Source: RGIG3009 sp045578625
GTDB taxonomy: Bacteria > Bacillota > Clostridia > Oscillospirales > Acutalibacteraceae
Assembly: GCA_045578625.1 (NCBI GenBank)
Contig: JAZNKN010000025.1
Location: 1-7,719 of the forward strand
DNA: 7,719 bases
Direction of reading: 5' to 3'
Positions 1-6,403 of this stretch are shown here, one piece after another (positions within the stretch are counted from its first letter, which is position 1; each line of letters opens with the position of its first letter). The position numbers were made by a program, and so were the translations under genes. Under the pieces are notes generated by a model. The model saw only the letters and a list, made by a program, of their open reading frames with translations, was not told the DNA's origin and searched no databases.

Positions 1-2
1 GC

Positions 3-167
3 GAGGCGCAGATGCAGAAGGTTCCGTATATGCTCATCATCGGCGAGCGCGAAGCGGAGGCCGGTCTGGTCTCTGTCCGTTCCCGCAAGGACGGCGATAT
101 CGGCACGATGACGACCGACGAATTCATCGCCAAGGCACTGAAGGAAGTCGCCGACAAGGTGCGCTGA
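3..167 (+). CDS. thrS: Threonyl-tRNA synthetase, C-terminal end (partial)
   Basis: This is the 3' end of a gene that enters from the left edge; 54 codons and a TGA stop are visible. The reading frame starts EAQMQKVPYMLIIGERE and continues through VSVRSRKDGDIGTM. That is the class II anticodon-binding domain of ThrRS: a KVPYMLxxGxxE strand, then the VRxRxxxDxGxM segment, then a final amphipathic helix. The enzyme charges tRNA-Thr with threonine in the cytoplasm, and this domain reads the anticodon. ProRS and HisRS share the fold, but the VRSRK...D.GTM...EFI pattern fits ThrRS best. The stop codon lies one base before the ATG of the next gene, so the two are almost certainly co-transcribed. The N-terminal editing and catalytic domains lie outside the window. 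Confidence 0.9.
   Translation, partial: EAQMQKVPYMLIIGEREAEAGLVSVRSRKDGDIGTMTTDEFIAKALKEVADKVR
156..161 (+). promoter_or_regulatory. Ribosome binding site of the dehydrogenase gene, inside thrS
   Basis: AAGGTG lies 7 bases before the ATG at 169 and within the last codons of thrS. It supports 169 as the start and suggests translation coupled to thrS termination. Confidence 0.6.
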
Positions 168-168
168 T

Positions 169-1122
169 ATGAACCTCGCCATTCTGGATGCCGCCACGCT
201 CAACGACGACGTGGATCTGTCCCTGTTCGATGAGTTCGGCACGGTACACCGCTATGCGCTGACCCGCACGCCCGAAGAGCTTGCGGCACACAGCGCCGGC
301 TGTGACGTGCTGATCCTCAACAAGGTAAAGGTGAATCCCTTGACATTCCCAGACACCGGCAACGTGCGACTGATCTGCGTCACCGCGACCGGTGTGGACA
401 ACGTGGACGTTGATTACTGCCGTAGCCGCGGTATTGCGGTGTGCAACGTGGTGGGCTATTCCACCGACTCGGTCGCCCAACTCACGGTGGCGATGGCGCT
501 GTCGCTTATCCACCGTCTGCCGACCTACAAGCGATTTGTGGATGACGGCAGCTATACCGCCAGCGGTATGCCGAATCACCTGAACCCGCCGTTTCACGAG
601 CTGCGCGGTATGACCTGGGGCATTCTGGGGTACGGCAGCATCGGGGCCCGTGTGGCCGCGGTCGCCGAAGCGTTGGGATGCCGTGTATTGGTGTGCAAGC
701 GTTCTCCCCTGCCCAACCGCGAGGTCGTGGACGTGGACACGCTGTGCGAACAGTCGGATATTCTGTCGATCCACGTGCCGCTGACCGACGAGACCCGCGG
801 CATCATCGATCGGGAGCGTCTGGCGCGTATGAAGCGCGATGCCGTGCTCATCAACGTAGCGCGCGGCGCGGTGACGGATGAGGCGGCACTGGCCGAGGCA
901 ATTCTTGAGGGACGACTGGGCGGTCTGGGTGTAGACGTGTTTTCCGCCGAGCCGCTGCCCGCGGAGCATCCGTTTCAGGCCATTCTGGGGCAGGATAACG
1001 TGTGCCTGACGCCGCACATGGCGTGGGGCGCCTACGAGGCGCGCGTGCGCTGTCTCGAAGAGATCGCGGCCAACATACGCGCGTTTTTCGCGGGTGAGAT
1101 CCGCAATCGGGTGGACATATAA
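169..1122 (+). CDS. D-isomer-specific 2-hydroxyacid dehydrogenase (glycerate dehydrogenase/hydroxypyruvate reductase-like)
   Basis: A 317-residue protein, the usual length for this family. Such enzymes reversibly reduce 2-keto acids to D-2-hydroxyacids with NAD(P)H in the cytosol. The sequence shows the split substrate-binding domain (about 1-100 and 290-317) around a Rossmann domain with the dinucleotide motif GYGSIG at 154-159. The three family catalytic residues are present: Arg232 in NVARGA, Glu261 in SAEPLP and His283 in LTPHMAW. The VTATGVDNVD segment at 71-80 is also typical. Overall it most resembles glycerate dehydrogenase/hydroxypyruvate reductase, but phosphoglycerate, lactate or other keto-acid specificity cannot be excluded. 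There is no C-terminal ACT domain, which argues against a long-form SerA. The ATG starts one base after thrS and has AAGGTG at 156-161. A strong terminator follows 5 bases after the stop, so the gene ends the thrS operon. Confidence 0.9.
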   Translation: MNLAILDAATLNDDVDLSLFDEFGTVHRYALTRTPEELAAHSAGCDVLILNKVKVNPLTFPDTGNVRLICVTATGVDNVDVDYCRSRGIAVCNVVGYSTDSVAQLTVAMALSLIHRLPTYKRFVDDGSYTASGMPNHLNPPFHELRGMTWGILGYGSIGARVAAVAEALGCRVLVCKRSPLPNREVVDVDTLCEQSDILSIHVPLTDETRGIIDRERLARMKRDAVLINVARGAVTDEAALAEAILEGRLGGLGVDVFSAEPLPAEHPFQAILGQDNVCLTPHMAWGAYEARVRCLEEIAANIRAFFAGEIRNRVDI

Positions 1123-1126
1123 CGAT

Positions 1127-1174
1127 GCAGAGCTATTTAACAGGGGCGTTCCCTGTCAAATAGCTCTGCTTTTT
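1127..1174 (+). terminator. Rho-independent terminator of the thrS-dehydrogenase unit
   Basis: A 12-bp perfect stem (1127-1138 with 1158-1169) is extended, after one A/C mismatch, by a 6-bp stem (1140-1145 with 1151-1156) around the 5-base loop GCGTT. Five T residues follow at 1170-1174. The hairpin begins 5 bases after the dehydrogenase stop. Read on the opposite strand, downstream of spoIIE, it has no proper U tract, so it is primarily a plus-strand terminator. It may still impede leftward readthrough. Confidence 0.93.
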
Positions 1175-1194
1175 AAGGACAGTTGGATCGAAAC

Positions 1195-3531
1195 TTAATG
1201 TAACCGATGGATACCCAGAGCGATGACGGTAACGTCGTCGCTCTTTTCTGTTTCCTGACGGTCACGCGCCGTATCGGCGATGAGCTGCGCTAAGCCTTGG
1301 ATGCCACCGCTGTCCCGATCGTAATCGCGCAGCAGATCCTCGACCCATTCGATGCCGTCGTTGCTCACGCCGTCGCTCATCAGCACCAAAACGTCACCAT
1401 CCACCAAGCGATCCGTCGATCGCGCGAAGGTCAGCTCGCGCAGGATACCGAGAGGCAAGGAGGACTCGTTGAGACGACTGACCCGTCCCTTGCTGTACAG
1501 CAGCGACGCACCCGCACCGGCCTTCAGCAGCTCCATATCACCGGTAAACAGGTTGATCGCGGCGATATCCAGCGTGGCAAGGCTCTCGTCCTCGGATTTG
1601 GCCATCAACGCCGTGTTGACAAGGCGTAGCAGGCTCTCGTTGCCAAAGCCGGCTTTGAGGAGACGTGCCGCCAGACGTGCCGCCATAGCGCCGTCCACCG
1701 CTGCACGGCCGCCGCTGCCCATACCGTCGCTGAGTACGGCCAGCATCCGTCCGCTGCCGTCCTGAAAACACTCATACGCATCGCCGCACAGCTGCTCGCC
1801 CTCACAGCGCAGCTGCGCCGCGCCGATCGCCACCCGAAACGCGTGCCGTTCGGTAAAGGCAATGCGCGTTACGCGGTCGGCATAGTCGATGACCGGCAAT
1901 GAAAACGAGCGTCCGCACAGCTCACCGATGCGGCGACAAAAGGACTCGCGGTTTTGCGTCTGGTACTTACCGTTCAGCAAGATCTCGACCTCCATCCGTC
2001 CGCGGTCATTGATACGGCACACCACCTGCTGGGTACGGATCTGCTGCTTTTCCAAGGCTTCCCGAATGCGGCGGGCAGTCTCCGTGTCGATCCATTCCGG
2101 ACGCGAAAAGGTTTCGGAAAATTCCTCCAACATCTGCGCCGTGGCCGCAAACTGATCCGTTACCACGCTGCGCAGCTCACTGAGTCTACGGAAAGCACTC
2201 TCCCGCACCAGATACTCCCGATATCCGGAATTGATGCGGGCGGTCAATTCGCCGAGCCGTCCGCAGTGCGAGGCCAGACGGCCGGTATACTGCTCGTCGG
2301 TGATCTGACCTGACTCCTCCAATAACGGCGTGAGGTGATTAAAGGCGTCCATCGTATCGGAAAAATGCTCCTTCCAACAGGTCAGGCGGGACTTGCAGGA
2401 GCGGCAGACCTCGTCCGAGACGGCGTGATAAATGCTGCCGGGATCCGGTGCACCGAGGCCCGCCAGCTGTGCCGAGACCTCATCCACCGTGCCGGCGACC
2501 TCCGCCATCGCGCGGGCCGCGTGATCCATCTTGATCGCCACCGCTTGGCGCGCCGAGCGCACCTCCGGTAACTGACGTGTAGTACGGAATACACGCTCCA
2601 ACGCACTTTCCGCCACCGGCGGCAGCACCAAAAAGATGGCGCAGGCCGCAGCTGCCTCATACAACGCCAGTACCACCGCCGCTTCGTTCTCTGCCAATAC
2701 GGTGACGATACCGGTGGAGGCGAGCAGCATCAGCGAGGACAGCCATTTTCCCTGCGCGGAAAACAGACCCGCCAGCATACCGCCGAGCGCATAGGCGGGC
2801 ACCAGGAAGGCGTACTGCGGTGTGCTGAGAAGCAGCACCGAGCCCATCACGATGCCGACGATCGCGCCGCCCGATTGCTTGGCGGTGCGGGATGCCAACA
2901 GCACTCCCACCAACGCCAGAATACGTGCCGGAGCGATGCCGCCGAATTCCACCGTGAGCAGTGCCATCATTGCCACGGCGATCAGCACGATCAGGCAGAC
3001 CTCCGCTTCCTGTGACAAGCGCCCGCGCTCCTCACCGGTCAGCTCGCGGCAGACCGTTGCCGTGAAAAAGGCAAAGCCGCCTGCGAGCAACCCCTCGGAG
3101 AGGATGGTCAGCACCGACAGTGCTGACGGTGCGGCACTGAGCAGTAACGCACTGCCGGTAATGACCGATCCGAGAAACGCCGTAACCGACGGAAAGATGC
3201 GGGAGCGTGTGATCCGCTTGAAGCCGCCAACCGACCAACGGATTCCCACCACCGTCACCAACGCGGCAATATACCGCAGTGCATCGGTCAGCCCTTGCAC
3301 CAGATAGCCGGCCAGCGTTGCCAGACCGATAAGGATCGCGCCAGGTCCGGTCACGGAGGCTACCAAGCCGATACCGAACGGCGCCAGACCGCCGTACACC
3401 GTGGCGTGCGGCAGCAGGAAGCCCAACGCCACACCGCCGACCATATACAGCAGCTGATACCGCGCCCCCTCGCTCAGAAAGCGTTTTTCGCCGTTTGCGG
3501 TGGCTGAACCGCTAGAATTTGTGTGTTTCAT
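1195..3531 (-). CDS. spoIIE: Stage II sporulation protein E (SpoIIE), PP2C-type serine phosphatase
   Basis: A 778-residue protein; the B. subtilis homologue is about 827. SpoIIE sits at the polar septum, interacts with FtsZ, and dephosphorylates the anti-anti-sigma factor SpoIIAA to release sigma-F in the forespore. Residues 24-305 are a hydrophobic region with about ten membrane spans. Residues 306-560 form the central cytoplasmic/oligomerisation region, with a Cys cluster at 376, 379 and 385 (CRSCKSRLTC). Residues 561-778 are the PP2C domain, with metal-binding motifs at Gly583-Asp584, DGMGSG 602-607, SDGVSNDG 719-726 and SDDVTVIAL 764-772. The ATG at 3531 is preceded by GGTGG with a 9-base spacer. 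The gene is alone on the minus strand, convergent with the dehydrogenase and divergent from the calcium pump. The domain order is intact, with no frameshift. Identification is firm. Confidence 0.96.
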   Translation of the reverse strand: MKHTNSSGSATANGEKRFLSEGARYQLLYMVGGVALGFLLPHATVYGGLAPFGIGLVASVTGPGAILIGLATLAGYLVQGLTDALRYIAALVTVVGIRWSVGGFKRITRSRIFPSVTAFLGSVITGSALLLSAAPSALSVLTILSEGLLAGGFAFFTATVCRELTGEERGRLSQEAEVCLIVLIAVAMMALLTVEFGGIAPARILALVGVLLASRTAKQSGGAIVGIVMGSVLLLSTPQYAFLVPAYALGGMLAGLFSAQGKWLSSLMLLASTGIVTVLAENEAAVVLALYEAAAACAIFLVLPPVAESALERVFRTTRQLPEVRSARQAVAIKMDHAARAMAEVAGTVDEVSAQLAGLGAPDPGSIYHAVSDEVCRSCKSRLTCWKEHFSDTMDAFNHLTPLLEESGQITDEQYTGRLASHCGRLGELTARINSGYREYLVRESAFRRLSELRSVVTDQFAATAQMLEEFSETFSRPEWIDTETARRIREALEKQQIRTQQVVCRINDRGRMEVEILLNGKYQTQNRESFCRRIGELCGRSFSLPVIDYADRVTRIAFTERHAFRVAIGAAQLRCEGEQLCGDAYECFQDGSGRMLAVLSDGMGSGGRAAVDGAMAARLAARLLKAGFGNESLLRLVNTALMAKSEDESLATLDIAAINLFTGDMELLKAGAGASLLYSKGRVSRLNESSLPLGILRELTFARSTDRLVDGDVLVLMSDGVSNDGIEWVEDLLRDYDRDSGGIQGLAQLIADTARDRQETEKSDDVTVIALGIHRLH

Positions 3532-3561
3532 ATCTCTTCACCACCATATCTTGATATTGTC

Positions 3562-3595
3562 ATTATAGAGCTTGTCCCTTGCCGTTTCTGTCGCA
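3562..3595 (-). promoter_or_regulatory. Candidate sigma-A/Spo0A-type promoter of spoIIE with 21-bp spacer
   Basis: On the minus strand a perfect TATAAT (3567-3562) is preceded by exactly 21 bp and then GCGACA (3594-3589), which matches TTGACA at its last four positions. The -35 overlaps TGTCGCA on the plus strand (3589-3595), one base from the Spo0A box TGTCGAA. In B. subtilis the spoIIE and spoIIG promoters are known for this layout: sigma-A hexamers spaced too far apart (21-22 bp) and activated by Spo0A-phosphate bound at or near the -35. Transcription would begin near 3555, giving a leader of about 24 bases before the spoIIE ATG. Confidence 0.65.
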
Positions 3596-3673
3596 TACCG
3601 TAGGCAGATACACAAAGGTTTGCACGAAGTATGGGAGAAATCGCCGATGGGTCTATTCCGTACAGGCTGTGAA

Positions 3674-3688
3674 TATGGTTGTACCATA
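3674..3688. repeat. Small perfect palindrome TATGGT-TGT-ACCATA before the pump's ribosome binding site
   Basis: Perfect 6-bp arms (3674-3679 and 3683-3688) flank a 3-base centre, and the palindrome abuts the AGGAGG at 3690. It could be a half-site pair for a dimeric repressor or a weak RNA hairpin beside the Shine-Dalgarno. No convincing -35/-10 pair for the rightward gene was found here. Confidence 0.4.
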
Positions 3689-3689
3689 A

Positions 3690-3695
3690 AGGAGG
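3690..3695 (+). promoter_or_regulatory. Ribosome binding site that fixes the calcium-pump start at 3704
   Basis: A perfect AGGAGG stands 8 bases before the ATG at 3704. The open frame extends upstream to a TTG at 3572, but that codon has no comparable site and the extra 44 residues do not look like pump sequence. The ATG at 3704 is therefore preferred. Confidence 0.9.
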
Positions 3696-3703
3696 ATGTG
3701 ACG

Positions 3704-6373
3704 ATGCAGGATCAAAGACGATCGGGACTGAGCGAAAACGACGTCCTGCTGTCGCGTCGGGAGCATGGCAGCAATCGGCTGACACGGCAGCGGCGGCGCG
3801 GATTTTTTCATCAGTTTCTCAGCAATTTCGGTGATCCCATTATCAAGGTGCTGCTGGCGGCGTTGGCGATCAACGTGGTATTCCTATTCCGTCATCACGA
3901 TTGGTACGAGTCGGTGGGCATCGCGATCGCCGTGTTTCTGGCCACCTTTGTATCGACCGTGTCGGAATACGGCAGTGAGGCGGCCTTTGAGAAGCTGCAA
4001 GAGGAGGCGGCCGGTATCCGCTGCCGCGTGCGGCGCGGCGGGCAGATCCGGTCACTGCCGATCGAAGAACTGGTAGTCGGCGACATCGTGCTGCTGCAAA
4101 GCGGCGAGCGCATCCCCGCGGATGGGCTGCTGCTCGACGGCACGCTGCGGGTGGATCAATCGGCACTCAACGGCGAGAGCCGCGAAACGGAAAAGACGGC
4201 GACGATCGGCGATGAGGCGCTGACCTTAGCCTCCCCCGCTGCCCTGCTGCGCGGCTGTGTGGTCTGCTCCGGCGAGGGCGAAATGCAGGTCTGTCGGGTC
4301 GGCGATGCCACGCTGTACGGCTCACTGGCCGGCGAGATCCAAGAGGAGACGCGCGAAAGTCCCCTGAAACTGCGGTTGGAGGGCCTGGCATCCACGCTGA
4401 GTCGCTTGGGCTTTATCGCCGCCGGATTGGTGGCGCTGGCCGATCTGTTTCACGCGTTCGTGATGGAAAACGGCTATCAAACTGCGGCGATCCTCGCTTC
4501 GCTTTCCGATCCGTCGCAGGTGTTCGGCAATCTGCTGCACGCGGCCACGCTGGCACTGACCGTAGTGGTGGTAGCCGTGCCGGAGGGGCTGCCGATGATG
4601 ATCACGGTGGTGCTGTCCTCCAATATGCGGCGGATGTTGAAAAATCACGTGTTGGTGCGCAAGCTGGTGGGTATCGAGACCTCCGGCAGCTTGAATATTC
4701 TGTTTACCGATAAGACGGGAACGCTGACGCACGGGAGACCGGAGGTATCGGTCATCGCGGACGCACAGGGGCAGCTCTACCACCGTCCCGATGAGCTACA
4801 CGAGCAGAAAACACGGTGGGAGCTGCTACGGCTGTCGAGCTTTTACAACACCGAAAGTCAGCCCGCCGGACGCGAGATCCTCGGTGGGAACGCCACGGAG
4901 CGCGCCCTGCTTAGTTACGTTCTGGGACGCAAGCCGCTGCGCACGGATCACACCACCGTCAACAAGATCCCCTTTGACAGCAACCGCAAATGGTCGGGGG
5001 TCGAGATCACCGGCAGCTTGCCGCCACTCGGCGATGAAGCCCGGGAACGGCTGTCGCTTTACAAAGGCGCACCCGAACGCATCGTCGCGGCGTGTGATCG
5101 CTATCTTGGGTGTGATGGCAAGGTGTATCCCTTTACAGATAGAGAGCAGCTTGCCGCAACGATGCAGACGCTCGAAGGTCACGCGATGCGGCTGATCGCC
5201 ATTGCCGTAAGCGAACGGTCGCTGCAGCAGACCCCCGATGGGCTGATCCTCATCGGACTGGCGGGGCTGCGTGACGAGGTACGGCCGGAGGTACGGCGTG
5301 CGGTGACCGCCGTAAACAAGGCGGGCGTGCAGGTCGTGATGATGACGGGTGACGGCAAGGTGACCGCCACCGCCATTGCCCGCGCGGCGGGTCTGCTCAG
5401 CGGCGACGCGGAGGACGCAGTGCTGACCAGCAGTGAGCTGGCCACGATGGATGACGCCGAGGTCAAGCGGCGACTGCCGTGTCTGCGTGTGATCGCGCGG
5501 GCGCTGCCCGCGGATAAGAGTCGGCTGATCCGTCTGTCGCAGGAATGCGGCTTGGTTACCGGGATGACCGGAGACGGTGTCAACGACGCACCGGCGCTAA
5601 AAAAAGCGGACGTCGGCTTCGCGATGGGCAGCGGCACGGAGGTAGCCAAGCAGGCCGGTGACATCGTCATTCTGGACGACAATTTCGTGTCGATCGCCAA
5701 CGCGATCCTGTACGGCCGTACCATTTTCAAGAGCATCCGTAAGTTTATCATCTTTCAGCTGACGATGAATCTGTGCGCCGTGGGTGTGTCGGTCATCGGG
5801 CCGTTGATCGGGTTGGAAACGCCGGTCACGGTGATGCAGATGCTGTGGATCAATATCATTATGGATACACTGGCCGGTCTTGCCTTTGCGGGTGAGCCGC
5901 CGCTTTCCGAATACATGGAGGAGCCGCCCAAGCGCCGCGACGAGCCGGTGCTGAATCGGTATATGTGCAGCCAGATCCTTTGCACCGGCGGCTTCACGGT
6001 GGCGCTGTGTGTGACCTTCCTAAAATGGGAGCCGTTTCGGGCGATGTTCCGCTACGACGTGTTGCCGCTGTATTGGATGACAGCGTTCTTTGCGCTCTTT
6101 ATCTTCTGCGGCATCTTCAACTGCTTTAACGCCCGCACCACGCGCCTGAACCTGCTGGCACACCTACACCGCAATCCGGCCTTTGTTGGGATCTTGCTCC
6201 TCGTTACCGCCGTCCAGATCGCGCTCATCTATTACGGCGGCACGCTGTTCCGCACCGCGGGACTCACCTTCGGTGAGCTGCTCCGCGTGGTGCTGCTCTC
6301 GTCACTGGTCATTCCCTTTGACCTGCTGCGCAAGGCGGTGCTGCGGCTGTTCCACCGCAAAGGCACGCTATAA
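3704..6373 (+). CDS. P-type Ca2+-transporting ATPase, plasma-membrane (PMCA) type
   Basis: An 889-residue ATPase that would export Ca2+ across the cell membrane in exchange for protons. Numbering is from the ATG at 3704. M1-M2 lie near 46-88. The actuator domain carries NGES at 156-159, where most family members have TGES. M3-M4 lie near 232-303 with PEGLP at 293-297. The phosphorylation motif DKTGT begins at Asp336. The nucleotide-binding domain has KGAPE at 454-458, and the hinge motifs are TGD 548-550 and TGDGVND 622-628. Six spans (M5-M10) follow from about 680 to 875. Calcium-site residues can be read as Glu294 (M4), Asn689 (M5), Asn717 and Asp721 (M6). Ala692 occupies the place of the SERCA M5 glutamate, as in PMCA pumps, which implies one ion per cycle. 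There is no calmodulin-like tail. It is divergent from spoIIE and 30 bp upstream of a membrane-protein gene. Ca2+ specificity is inferred; Mn2+ is possible. Confidence 0.93.
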   Translation: MQDQRRSGLSENDVLLSRREHGSNRLTRQRRRGFFHQFLSNFGDPIIKVLLAALAINVVFLFRHHDWYESVGIAIAVFLATFVSTVSEYGSEAAFEKLQEEAAGIRCRVRRGGQIRSLPIEELVVGDIVLLQSGERIPADGLLLDGTLRVDQSALNGESRETEKTATIGDEALTLASPAALLRGCVVCSGEGEMQVCRVGDATLYGSLAGEIQEETRESPLKLRLEGLASTLSRLGFIAAGLVALADLFHAFVMENGYQTAAILASLSDPSQVFGNLLHAATLALTVVVVAVPEGLPMMITVVLSSNMRRMLKNHVLVRKLVGIETSGSLNILFTDKTGTLTHGRPEVSVIADAQGQLYHRPDELHEQKTRWELLRLSSFYNTESQPAGREILGGNATERALLSYVLGRKPLRTDHTTVNKIPFDSNRKWSGVEITGSLPPLGDEARERLSLYKGAPERIVAACDRYLGCDGKVYPFTDREQLAATMQTLEGHAMRLIAIAVSERSLQQTPDGLILIGLAGLRDEVRPEVRRAVTAVNKAGVQVVMMTGDGKVTATAIARAAGLLSGDAEDAVLTSSELATMDDAEVKRRLPCLRVIARALPADKSRLIRLSQECGLVTGMTGDGVNDAPALKKADVGFAMGSGTEVAKQAGDIVILDDNFVSIANAILYGRTIFKSIRKFIIFQLTMNLCAVGVSVIGPLIGLETPVTVMQMLWINIIMDTLAGLAFAGEPPLSEYMEEPPKRRDEPVLNRYMCSQILCTGGFTVALCVTFLKWEPFRAMFRYDVLPLYWMTAFFALFIFCGIFNCFNARTTRLNLLAHLHRNPAFVGILLLVTAVQIALIYYGGTLFRTAGLTFGELLRVVLLSSLVIPFDLLRKAVLRLFHRKGTL

Positions 6374-6403
6374 TCCCGAAAAATGCGCCCATACTAGTAC
6401 CGG

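Noticed and set aside
124..1017. 297-codon open frame on the minus strand opposite the dehydrogenase
   Set aside because: It is rich in Arg, His, Gln and Val with no recognisable domain, and it mirrors a well-conserved gene. Long antisense frames are common in GC-rich sequence.
3572..3703. TTG-initiated 44-residue extension of the calcium pump
   Set aside because: It has no ribosome binding site, overlaps the spoIIE promoter region, and does not resemble a pump N-terminus. The ATG at 3704 has a perfect AGGAGG.
4322..4783. 153-codon and similar minus-strand frames opposite the calcium pump (also 5179-5751)
   Set aside because: Low-complexity basic or polar translations with no motifs lie opposite clearly functional pump domains.
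6369..6374. Perfect TATAAT overlapping the calcium-pump stop codon, as an internal promoter for the next gene
   Set aside because: No acceptable -35 lies 15-19 bp upstream and there is no extended -10. A single hexamer is insufficient evidence.
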